Positions 10,741 through 20,073 of a DNA stretch of 37,577 nucleotides are shown in pieces (position 1 is the stretch's first letter; each line of letters opens with the position of its first letter). Made by a program: the position numbers and the translations under genes. The notes below the pieces were generated by a model, which was not told the DNA's origin, did no database searches, and worked only from the letters and a program-made list of their open reading frames with translations. The stretch lies in contig JBNGIS010038008.1 in assembly GCA_049999725.1 (NCBI GenBank), forward strand, positions 1-37,577. Direction: 5' to 3'. Origin of the DNA: Haplomitrium mnioides. Taxonomy: Eukaryota; Marchantiophyta; Haplomitriopsida; Calobryales.

Positions 10741-10770
10741 ATGACGAGTACATCATTGATTAGAAGGCGG

Positions 10771-11166
10771 ATACTATCTAATAGTTCAAGCATAAGGTTG
10801 TGATATTTATAAGAAAATAGAGAGGAGTGAAGGAAGTGGTAGTGAGTCACTTTTAGGGTTGAGATTATATTACTTGCCTTCAAAGTCACTTTTAGTAGAG
10901 AATCATTTTTAGGGTTGAAATAAGAAGTAACTTGTAAGTGAAGAAAGAGGGATGACACCCTCTTCTCTTGTTTAAATAGAAGGGCTTCTTAGCCCCAATC
11001 CTCATTCTGGAGTTCTTCTGGAATCACTTAAGTTCTTTGGTTGCTTAGGTTTTGCTTGCATCCTTGGTCTTAGCTTGGATCTTGAGTTGCTTTTGGTTGA
11101 AGAACTCTATTAGAGTTCACTATGTGTTCTTACTCATTTGGATATGGTCTTTGAGATTCTTTTATA
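10771..11166 (+). repeat. 3' LTR of gypsy 1
   Basis: About 396 bp, homologous along its length to the 5' LTR of gypsy 2 (33721-34093). Shared blocks include ATTTATAAGAAAATAGAGAG, TCACTTTTAGGGTTGA (repeated within the LTR) and GGTTGAAGAACTCTA. A TATA-like TTTAAATAG lies near 10972. The edges are estimated from the alignment. Confidence 0.75.
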
Positions 11167-11887
11167 GAGCCGAGTTGTGATCTTTTAGGGCTTCTTTGAC
11201 CCCCGAACTTTTGGAAGATTTTTTTCTCCAATCGAATTGTAATTGTTTCTTCTCGGACTTTGCATCGCTGGATTGCAGACTCCCTGATTTTATTTTTGGC
11301 TCCTTCAGACATTGTTTGATGGTCCACTTGCTCACGCTCTTGAAAGGTTCACATCCCCTTATGCGATTGCATTTTGGATCTAGAATTTGGAGCCTGAATT
11401 GGCTCTGACTCTATTTCCCCTCCTAAGATACTCAGTGTTGAAGACAAAAGGACTACAGAAGAGGACCTTGTTGGAGATTGGGAGGGGGCTGGCTCCTCTT
11501 CAATAATTGGAGCTGGAACAGGCTTCTTCTTTGGGACGACATGTTTCTTCTTTTTTGGAGCCTCGACTGGCTCCACCGCCTTTCTCTTTTTTTGCAGTTG
11601 ATGGTCCTGGTGTTGTTGCTATTGACATGGTTGTCGCACTTGGATGCGACACAAGCTGCTGAATGTGGACGCCTTGCTTGGGCTTTAGCAGCTTGATGTT
11701 GATAGCCATCTTGATAAAATCATGTTTAACACGCTTCGCATCTTGGTACGCATCCACAAAGTTTGCAAAAAATTGAGTGAACTAACAAACAAAATAAAAA
11801 ATACAATCAAACATGTTGAAAAAAAGTCTCCAGGTGTTCACAACTAGTAAAAATGTACTTAACATTTAGTCTAAGCTAAAAAAGACT

Positions 11888-11990
11888 AGGGAGTTCATGC
11901 ACGCATAGATAGGGAGTCCATGTGCACATGAGCTAAGGAGTCCAAGTATGCATGGGCTTGGGACTTAGGAGCCTATGCGCGCATTGAGTT
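11888..11990. repeat. Palindrome cluster E
   Basis: Four units in intron 1 of methylase copy 2, such as GAGTCCATGTGCACATGAGC and GCCTATGCGCGCATTGAG, mirroring cluster A in copy 1. Confidence 0.75.
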
Positions 11991-12396
11991 CTAAGTCAGT
12001 GCAAAAAGAAAACAAATCTAAAAGGGTTTTAAGATCTTCCCTTGCCATCTTCCTTAGCCATCTATAGATGCTTGGAAAAAATGTCCCTCTCGTTCATCTC
12101 TGAAAAGCAAAATCGTTTGTGATGGGCTTTGTACATGGTAATAACATCTTGTGACTGCACAAGCAACCTGAAGTTGGCTTGTTGCCCCTCTCTAATCATT
12201 GTTATTTGGACCACAATGCCGAGGTTAAAATTTTCACCTTCACCAGCAACAAGGTAAAGGTGTTGATCAGGGTTTTCAAGGATCCACAATTAACTAGCCA
12301 TTCTTAGTCTAATTTTTTTGGCTCGAGAACCTTGATAACATCTGAATACCTATAAGGGTTTAGTTGAGTAGGTTTGGAAACATTGACCTGTGCCAT

Positions 12397-13639
12397 TTTC
12401 CACAAGTAAAAACTAGTAGAATTTGAGGTGAAAAATCTAAAGAACAAAAGTTCACAAAAATCGAACGGTTGAAAATGGAAAAATAATAAGAAAATGCACA
12501 AACAACAATGACAATAAAACAAAAACTAGAAAGTGAACTCACAACAATGGAGAGAAACTTTCTATTGATGCTTCTTTTATATCTAAATTTCAAAACATAC
12601 CTTTTCCCGTCAAAAAATGATTCGCAGAGCTTTTGACAAGTAGGTTCGTTTGGTGCATAAAAAAGAGTTAGTATATAAAGCATCACTCATTTTTATCTTT
12701 CCATTTTTTTAAATTTTCTTCACAAAAAGTTTCCAATTTTGTCATATTGCGGAATTTTCCTTAAAATATATATTTTATGTAAGCCGTAAGAGGTTGACAA
12801 TATTTGTTAAAATAGTTTCTTTAAATAGTTGATTTTTAGTAAGCTTTGTCAATGGCTTGAGTTTTAAAAGACAAGAAGAGGTTAGAACTCCAAGATTCAT
12901 GTTCACAGAAAAGTGTTACTTTTGACCGGTAATATTTGTTCAAACCACAATTCTTTGGAGTTAAGCGGTGGACTACCAAAAGCGTCAAGTGTGATGGCGA
13001 GTATATTGAGGAAAAAGATGGCTTCTATTTAATCAAATAGCTCCGCCCGAGAAGATCAAAAAGGTGAACCCTATGCGCATATAGGATCACGGACTGAACG
13101 CTATGTAGGCATATGGTCAATGAGTGCATCCAATGCGCGCATAGGACCAGGGATTGAACCCTACGCGCATATAAGGTTAAGGAGTGAATCCAATGCATGC
13201 ATAGGATTAAGAAGTGAACAACTTGTGCACATAGGATGAAGGAGTGAACAACTTACGCGCAAAAGATTAAAGAGGGAATCCAATGCTTGTAGAGAATTGA
13301 AGAAACAAACTTATGCACACACAAGATCTTTGTTGTTGATCAAGTAGTCAAAGTTAAAATCTTTCTTTTGACTACTCCAATAGGTGAATAGAAAGACGTT
13401 CAACTCAAAATTTCCAAACAGTTGTGGACTTTTTTTCATCCTTATCTGAAGGAGACCTCGATATTCATGATCAAAGTGTGCTTGTTCAAAACACAAAAAG
13501 CATACAATGCGTGGACGGTTTCAATTTTGGAGATGAATCGCTGTCCACAATAGCACCACTCAAACAATGAGTGATTCCAATTCAAGTTGAACCTCGCAAT
13601 GAGATTAGGAAATCTGAAACAAACCAAATTCTTTTGGAG
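12397..13639. promoter_or_regulatory. Divergent intergenic region of element 2
   Basis: About 1.2 kb between the start of the leftward methylase gene and the first coding-like sequence of the rightward DUF7869-like gene. AT-rich near 12700-12860, with palindrome cluster F at 13065-13310. No individual promoter element can be assigned. Its position implies that promoters for both genes lie here. Confidence 0.45.
13065..13310. repeat. Palindrome cluster F, about 40-bp period
   Basis: Six to seven units of the form GAGTGAATCCAATGCATGCA followed by TAGGATTAAG. Hearts include CCAATGCGCGCATAGG, CCCTATGCGCATATAGG and CTTGTGCACATAGG. The unit plus spacer repeats about every 35-45 bp. Confidence 0.8.
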
Positions 13640-16600
13640 AAGTCTTGAGACGACAGTTTGGAAAATGATTCTAGCAAAGAGTCTCAATCAATCAATATTT
13701 TGTTGGAGTTATTGCTAAGAGCACCACTTATGTTACAAAAAACATTTCATAGTGTTCGAGATATTGATCAAGATTCCATTTCAGAATGGTGCAATTCTCC
13801 CAATCCTCAAGGAGTACCTCATCCTTCGAAAACTTTTTGCGAAGGAAAAAACAATGTTTATGATGATGATCAAGATCTTTACGACGATGAATTATCTCCT
13901 ATGGTTGAATTTGCCTACAGAACGAATCGACCAACATAACATAAGAATTCTTTGTATGGGCCAAAACCCAAATGGCTAAACACCTTACATAAAAATTCTT
14001 TGCAGAAAGTCCATCTTTATGAGAGCTTTGCGAAGAAAAAGCTTGATCCAATGTCAATTTCTAAATTGAAGAGAGTTTAATGTTGTCGAAATAATTGCTT
14101 GTTGTTGTGCAAGACAAAATTTTTGAAAACTGTGAGAGAAACTTATTTTCGACAAAGCATGAAGAATCAAGATATCACATTGTAGTGGGGAATACCAAGA
14201 AAATACTCTGATGTTGATAGTCGGTTTACTCTGCCAAGCATCAAATTATAGATATCATTTTTTGTTTTGAAAATATTTAATAACAAATAATAGAATCCAA
14301 AGGATTTAAAATCTCAAAAACGCAGATCCTAGAGGCATTTTTTGAAAGAGATAATTATCCGCTAAAGGAGTAGTTGTGTGTTAGTGGATGGACAGTGTTT
14401 TTTAGAGACACTGTGAGAGAATGCCAACTCACGAAGTTTATAACTTATTCGATAATTTTACAAAATTGGATGTTTATGACTACTACACAACTTATTTGAG
14501 CGAGAAAGATCCCTATTGTATGATTTGTTGTTTGTGAAACATGCGACGAAATAAAATCATTGCAAGAAAAATCTATCTTGTAGTCCAACAAAGCTAACGA
14601 ATTTCTTCTATTTTGAAACCTTTGGTCAATCCATGCTCTTTTTTTCTAGACTCAAAGCTTAGTTCTAGAGATGTTATATTTTCTCAACTTAGCGCCAAAA
14701 GATATTTGTTTTGTTAAATTGTTCAGTAAACAAGATTTGAGTTAAATAATTCTTAGCAACTTGAGTTGTGATAAGAGAGTCTATGCTCGCATAGGGTTTA
14801 CTGTTTTTATTTTGAATCCAACCCTTGTCTATAGTCAAATGAAGAGAGGAAATGAATCTGATTCTTGGTGGTGAACTTAGCCTTCCAACAAGTTTTGCTT
14901 TTGTTGCTTTAAATCAAGAGCCCTTTGCAAGAAAAACAATAACAAGAACCATTTTTGTTTTTTGCAAATCTTATGTGCACATAGGATTTGTTTTTGTTTC
15001 TTTAAAAACCAGTTAGGACAATAGTCAAAGCAAGCCATGATATTGGTGTTGTTGCTTTGGTCATATGTGTGCATACAATCAGTTGTTGTCTCCACTGATC
15101 CTATATTCACATACGATGTGTTCTGGTTTTTTAATCTTTTATAAACAAAAAGTCCAAGCTAATTTTAAAACTATAGTTCCGATTTGTGACCCTTTGTTAG
15201 GAAATCTTGTTTTTCTCCTTTTAAAACTTTTGTTTATTTTAAGTCAAACAAATTTTCTTTTGTTTAAATTAACTAAAGTTTTATTTTAATCTTTTACAAA
15301 ATTTTCACTTCTACCAATCCAAACATTTGTTTAAGATGATTTGAATGTTTTTAGCATATGAGGTGTATTTTGAAGTTCCAAACATTGACATATGTTTTAC
15401 TGAACTACTTTTATATCTTTTGTGCTTTGTGATGATGTAGTCAAATATAATCGCCAATTGTTTCTTCATCTTAACCAACAAATGAAAGAAAGAACAAAAC
15501 TTGCAAACTATCAAAGAAAATGTTATGCCAATAGTCAAAAGTACTTGGGAATTGTCATTGATGAAATGGATTAAAGAAAAGTCCTATTCTACAATGGCCT
15601 TTGCTACCAAAAAACATTGATAAAGATTGTTTGATGGGTGTGCATTTTGTTGGTGCCTTAATATTTAATCATGCTCTTTCTTCGAGGGTCTTCTTAATGT
15701 ATGGAAACTTGAGAAGCAATTTTAATTTGATAGTTACTGTGCTCAACAAAATATTATATGACTTTGAAGAGCCGTTGCCTCCAACTTTGTATCTTTAGTT
15801 GGACAATACGACACGAGAGAATAAGAATTCTATCTTGTTTGGATATCTTAGTCTACTTATTGCCAAGAATGTTTTTCAAAAAATTAAGATGGGATTTCTT
15901 ATGGTTAGCCATACTCACGATCAAATCAATCAAATATTCAGCTGATTTTTGAAACGTTTGAAACGTGTCAAAGCTTTCACGATGACAAGTCTTAGCAAAG
16001 TGCTTCAATTATTCTATAATCCTAATTCTCAGGTAATTCTTTTGTTGAAAACTTAGGATTTTAAAATGTTTATGCAACAATGTCCTTCTCTAGTTCAAAG
16101 AAAACATGATGTTACCTTTAATCAACAATTCAAGTTCCAATTGAATGATTCCAAGAAAAGATTTGGAGCAAACAGTCTTCAACAGATGAATTTTGGTTAC
16201 TTGCATGTGGTATTTGTCAACTAAAGTGCCTACTTGAAGTGGGTAGAGAATATTCCTCTCAAAGCATATTCTGAAATCAAATGATCTCAAAAAGAAGAAA
16301 GAGAAGTTGATGCCGAGAAAGTGGTCTTTGTAATAAGAGACAACATAAATGAGAACTGCTACAAGTTCTTTATAGATTCTGATATTCAATGGTGGAATGA
16401 CTTTTTTCTTGCTTAACAAGAGATTGCAGCCTACATCCTTGAAAAAAAAAAGATGAAGGCTCGAAGCAGAATTTACCTTTCCACCTTTACAATCACCTTC
16501 ACAATCGTCAAACACTTGTAATGATTCTCAAAATGTTCGTCTAGGTTCTCAACTTGATGCTCAACAAAAAGAAGAAGATACTCTAGTACAACAAATACTT

Positions 16601-17174
16601 TCTACACGTCAAGCAATCTATGATAGAGCACCTGGGCCGCAAGATAGGACTCTTTTGCACAACACTCGATACGTACACAAATTTGGCAATCTACTTGAGA
16701 TAAAAGCTAGAATGTTTATTTGTGTTGTTGCATCTTTGGATTCGAAAGACAGACTATTTTGGGTTGCCAAAGCTCTCAAAGTTTTGTCATTTGATAAGGA
16801 AGATCCCCCAAACTCGAAATGAGTACGTGTCCAATGGTTTGTTTGTGAGGGTGAGGATGTATTTTCTGGACAATACTTCTCAGAAAAAGTAGCAGCAACA
16901 AAAAAGAAACGCACATCCAAGTTACATATTGATGTACTTGATGTGACACAAATCACGACTTTGTTTTTGATTTTCTTCTTACACAAAAAAACCAGTTGAA
17001 GAAAACCACTCTAGCTACCATTAAATCAAATCTATTTGGGTACGAAAGACTAAAAACCCTCAATCCTGAAATGTTTCAAAGAGATTCAATCAATGTCATT
17101 AACACTAAGACAAATCAAATAAATCTTGATGAATCTCTTAAAGCTGAATTCGAAGAAGTCGAGACGAGTGACTA
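13640..17174 (+). pseudogene. DUF7869-like protein of the transposon
   Basis: Many stops and frameshifts, but conserved blocks keep their order. An acidic N-terminal segment is at 13658-13939. A Cys cluster CCRNNC (14081-14098) precedes FLKTVRETYFRQS. A block DVVKYNRQLFLHLNQQ...LGIVIDEMD lies at about 15430-15570. The signature is LDNTTRENKN (15799-15828) and SHTHDQINQIFS (15907-15942), preceded by VLNKILYDFEEPLPPTLYL. A C-terminal domain at about 16650-16990 (FWVAKALKVL, VRVQWFVCEG, FSGQYF) precedes the stop at 17172-17174. Asp/Asn/His-Thr-His spacing recalls RNase-H-fold nucleases, so it may be the transposase, but that is inference. Palindromes at 14775-15115 suggest an intron there. The exon structure is not resolved. 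Confidence 0.62.
14775..15115. repeat. Scattered palindromes G
   Basis: Three or four isolated units such as AGTCTATGCTCGCATAGG (about 14779) and CTTATGTGCACATAGG (about 14970), between coding-like blocks of the DUF7869-like gene. Confidence 0.55.
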
Positions 17175-18719
17175 AAGTAATTTAAGAATTTTATTGTATA
17201 TTGTGTATTTTTAATTATATTGTAATTTAATATTATTATTTTATGAAGTACGTGAGACTCTGATGAAGCAATTCGTTGAATTTATCTACAACCTTGAACT
17301 TTTTACTGTGAATAATTCCAAGTTGAATGTTGTTCTTTGTAAATGAAACTTGAATCTTTAGCTAATATTTTCATTTGCTTTGTAAAATATTTTCTTATCC
17401 AAAATGTACATATATTGTTTCTAACTTTAGTGCTTGCTAGAAGAGTTTAAGATTATTATATTGCTAAAGGATCTGCCTAAATTGACTACTTATTTTTTGC
17501 TTGTAAGGACTTTGATGTATAACTTAAAACCTTTGACGCACTTTGACTAAGATGTAGAGCTTTATATTCATTTTACTTTTAGATTCCGAATCAAAAAACA
17601 AAATCTTTAGCGTGCGTAAAGTTTGTTGCAAAAAATAGAACACTTACCGTATGTATTCTCGGTTGTAGAATTTTGAACTCTATACGCGCATAGACTTTGA
17701 CTCGTAAGTTGAAACATTATGTATTCAAAAAATCTTCTACGAAATCTAAAACCTAGATTCTTGATAGTCTTTGTTGTGGAGTATTCAGATGGTGAGTTGG
17801 GATTCCTATACGTGCATAGACTTTGTGTTGGAGTGTTTAGATGTTGAGCTTGGATTCCTATGTACACATAGACTTTGGGGTGGAAGTCCAAGCCCTCCAC
17901 ACATTCTACTTCTCATATACAACCCTCAAGCTTCTACATACAAAGACTACAAGTTAGAACTTAAATTCTACACTTGTGAAAGACTCTTATGTAGAACTCG
18001 AAACTTTTGTTTGGTAGAATCTAGTTAAAAACTTGGAGATGTTTCTTGTTTGCACTCTTAATTCAATCTCTTTAGCCACTGTCTTTTTGATTCTGAATAT
18101 GATTTCTTTATGTAGATGTTTCTCTGAATTATATAATATTTTTAAATACTGAAACCTTTTTTAATGCCTACTTCAACTTTTGCGTGCATGGATTTTCAAC
18201 TACAAATGAAAGCTTCTTTCTTGCTTGAACTTGAAAATAAAGCTTATAAATCCATGTAATGTTTTACTTTGTTGGTTTGTGTCTACAATCGCAAACTTAT
18301 TCCCTTGATTTCTAGTCTGCTTGGGCATTTTCCTCATGTTTTGTAATTTTTTTCCCAAAAAATAAGTTTCAAAGAACACTATGTCTATGTGTACCTAAAG
18401 TTTGTGCAACCAAACATATTTCAAAATAGTTTCTTCAGATGTGAATTTAAAATTTTGAGCTTTGAATTATCATAAATGATAAATGCAAGTTTCTTATGAA
18501 AACTTACCATAATTTTTATACTTTTCATCGATTTCAAGATTTCCAATATTTTCTTAAAAACTTAGAACATGGTTTGATTTTGCATAATGATACAGCCAAA
18601 AATGGTTTGATATGGCCAAAAATGAAGCTCAATATTTCATGAACTTTTTGTTTTAAAAAAATAGCCTTTATTTTCCCTATTTTTAAAGATCAAAAACCAC
18701 ATTTTTTTCATTAAAAAAA
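17175..18719. other. 3' flank of the DUF7869-like gene
   Basis: About 1.5 kb of AT-rich sequence without coding signal, with palindrome cluster H at 17675-17890 and one more unit near 18182. Confidence 0.55.
17675..17890. repeat. Palindrome cluster H
   Basis: Three units: CTATACGCGCATAGAC, CTATACGTGCATAGAC and CTATGTACACATAGAC. The last two share flanks (GGATTCCTAT...AGACTTTG) at a 60-bp spacing. Confidence 0.75.
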
Positions 18720-18766
18720 GGTTCATGTTTTGAGTAGCCTGTTATTGGTTCAAAGTAGAGGTTGTT
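18720..18766. repeat. Right terminal inverted repeat of element 2
   Basis: Reads outward as AACAACCTCTACTTTGAACC. It also carries the subterminal GTTCATG found next to the other two ends in this window. Confidence 0.8.
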
Positions 18767-18770
18767 AGTT
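18767..18770. repeat. Right target-site duplication AGTT of element 2
   Basis: Directly after GGTTGTT; identical to 5802-5805. Confidence 0.8.
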
Positions 18771-19368
18771 CATGTAGATGCCACAAAAGTCACATTTAGA
18801 TGAGGCAGAAGAGCATTACGTTATTCAAAAGGTACATTGAATTATAGTCTATTATATGCATATGGAGCTGAAGTAAAACTGTTTGAATATATTGACGCAA
18901 ATTGGGCTAGATATACATATGACATGAGATCTACAAGTGGTTATGTTTTCAGTATTGGAAAGTGTTGCAGGGAGTTCGAGTAGTAAGAAGTAGCCAAGAG
19001 TTGCTTTGTCAAGTATAGAGAGAGTATAGAGAAGCAACGATGGTTGCATGTGAGATAGCTTGGTTATGCAAGTAATTGTATGATTTAAGACATGATGTAC
19101 AAGAGTTTGTGACTTTGTATTATGACAACATAAGCAGTATACAACTGGCAAACAATCCGGTGTTTTATGTAAAGACCAAACACATTGAGGTTTATTACCA
19201 TTACATGGGAGAGAAGGTACTTGAGGGTGAGATTAATATGGTGTATGTGTGTAGCATGAGCATGTAGCATATAACTGATATTTTTACAAAGTCAATAGGT
19301 GCAAAGAAGCAACACAAGTTTCAAACTATGATAAAAGTGCTTGACATTGGCTCAAGCTTGAGAAGGAG
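18767..19368 (+). pseudogene. Ty1/copia 3' fragment: RNase H
   Basis: Resumes the copia polyprotein at FM-x-MPQKSHLDEA, then after a frameshift RYSKGTLNYSLLYAYGAE, EYIDANWARYTYDMRSTSGY, SSKKQPRVALSSIE, LANNPVFYVKTKHIEVYY and YMGEKVLEGEI. These are the standard motifs of copia RNase H and its C-terminal tail. Broken by at least three frameshifts. A purine-rich GAGAAGGAG at 19360-19368 is the probable polypurine tract directly before the LTR. Confidence 0.85.
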
Positions 19369-19635
19369 TGTTGAAACACCAAGCTCGATACATAACTTGC
19401 TAGGATGATGGGTAGACTCTGATTATGTGTCAATACATATTAAACCTTTTCAGAGTTAAGTTATTTAGGTCAATGTAGGGTAAGTTTAGATTAATAGATG
19501 GTATGTAGAGAGAGAGAAGAAGGAAGATCGTAGAGAGACCGAATGCCGGTAGCCTCTTCCCTTTTGTAAATCCATTTGGTTGATTAAATGATCTCTCTCT
19601 CATATTGTCTCCTCAATTTCTTTACAATTGTTTCA
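19369..19635 (+). repeat. 3' LTR of the copia element
   Basis: 267 bp, from TGTTGAAACACC to ATTGTTTCA (short inverted ends TGTT(G)AAACA / TGTTTCA). The right neighbour is Helitron coding sequence, so the copia inserted in the Helitron. No 5' LTR is in the window. Confidence 0.75.
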
Positions 19636-20073
19636 TATGAACTTCGAAGAGAAGTCCAAATATGACATCTCCTTTGCTAAAGAATATTTGTGATTTGCTT
19701 CAAACCAATGTGTCAATGTGGTTATGCGTGCTCATTTACTATTCACAGTAGTTTGAAAGTCTTCATGAGCATTGAATGTAACATTATGTTGATCTGGTAA
19801 ATGAACTTGTAGTTGTTGGATTGATGGGAAGCCATCATGCATTTTGAAACCCATTATGTGCCATGCCACTTCAGAAGCAGACATTTAGCATGCATCAATG
19901 TATTGTTGAATCTCATCAACATTTTGCAACATAATTAAGGCTCATGACTTTTGTAGATGTATTTGAAGAGGTACTTGATTGCAGCAATAGAAGAACAAAT
20001 CTATTAATAGTAACTAATAATGAAGACTTTTTGTTATGTTCTATTTTTTTGCTGAGTAAGGTGCTTACATCGA
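19636..20073 (-). pseudogene. Helitron Rep/helicase remnant, downstream segment
   Basis: On the minus strand, continuing from 27133: AIKYLFKYIYKSHEP, DEIQQYIDAC, MSASEVAWHIMGF, PSIQQLQVHLPDQHNV, TTLTHWFEAN and EMSYLDFSSKF. This is the order of the C-terminal part of the Helitron_like_N/Rep region. The coding sequence is cut at 19636 by the copia LTR; the helicase itself is not in the window. Several stops and frameshifts. Confidence 0.8.
20069..20073. repeat. Left TSD ATCGA
   Basis: Five bases directly before TGTTAGG; repeated after CCTAACA at 27133-27137. Confidence 0.8.

Larger units (their letters stand above)
7466..11166 (+). mobile_element. Gypsy 1: 5'-truncated Ty3/gypsy chromovirus
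   Basis: It contains, in order, protease, RT, RNase H, integrase zinc finger, integrase core, chromodomain and a 3' LTR, but no 5' LTR, PBS or gag. Its left edge (7466) abuts methylase exon 3 sequence and its right edge abuts methylase exon 2 sequence. A clean integration cannot truncate the 5' end, so a later deletion removed the 5' half of the gypsy with about 1.9 kb of the host gene. It is a close relative of gypsy 2 (33721-37137). Confidence 0.85.
6679..12396 (-). pseudogene. ParB-like / DNA methyltransferase fusion, copy 2 (split by gypsy 1)
   Basis: This is the minus-strand homologue of the gene at 81-4031. The start is the ATG at 12396-12394 (MAQVNVSKPTQLNPYRYSDV). Exon 1 runs to about 12041 with a stop and frameshift after EPKKLD. 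Exon 2 starts near 11773 (FVDAYQDAKRVKHDFIKMAI), with the same Lys/Pro-rich linker and a second frameshift near 11540. Homology stops at ETITIRLE (about 11215), where the gypsy LTR begins. It resumes at 7465-6679 with the end of exon 3, an intron and exon 4, containing motif I DLCCGYGTG at 7023-6997 and the conserved tail TMASLPSNATKSQIVY. The segment equal to copy 1 positions 1320-3270 (ParB core, intron 2, motif IV) is missing. Copy 2 keeps a better motif I than copy 1; where copy 1 has a TAG at 1268, copy 2 encodes Gln. Confidence 0.65.
5806..18766. mobile_element. Element 2: complete ParB-methylase / DUF7869 DNA transposon
   Basis: The left end AACAACCACTACTTTAAAC (5806) is mirrored at 18766 (rc AACAACCTCTACTTTGAAC), about 18 of the first 21 bases matching. 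Both ends are flanked by AGTT (5802-5805, 18767-18770). Deleting 5806-18770 brings copia DVGILSQ directly in frame with FM and PQKSHLDEA, the normal copia order, which fixes the boundaries and a 4-bp TSD independently of the TIR. Cargo: the ParB-methylase gene reading left, the DUF7869-like gene reading right, palindrome clusters between and inside them, and a gypsy element at 7466-11166. Without the gypsy it would be about 9.3 kb. I cannot place it in a named superfamily. Confidence 0.85.

Noticed and set aside
16090-16515. 141-aa open frame on the minus strand
   Set aside because: Antisense to the DUF7869-like gene; the plus strand carries the conserved blocks.
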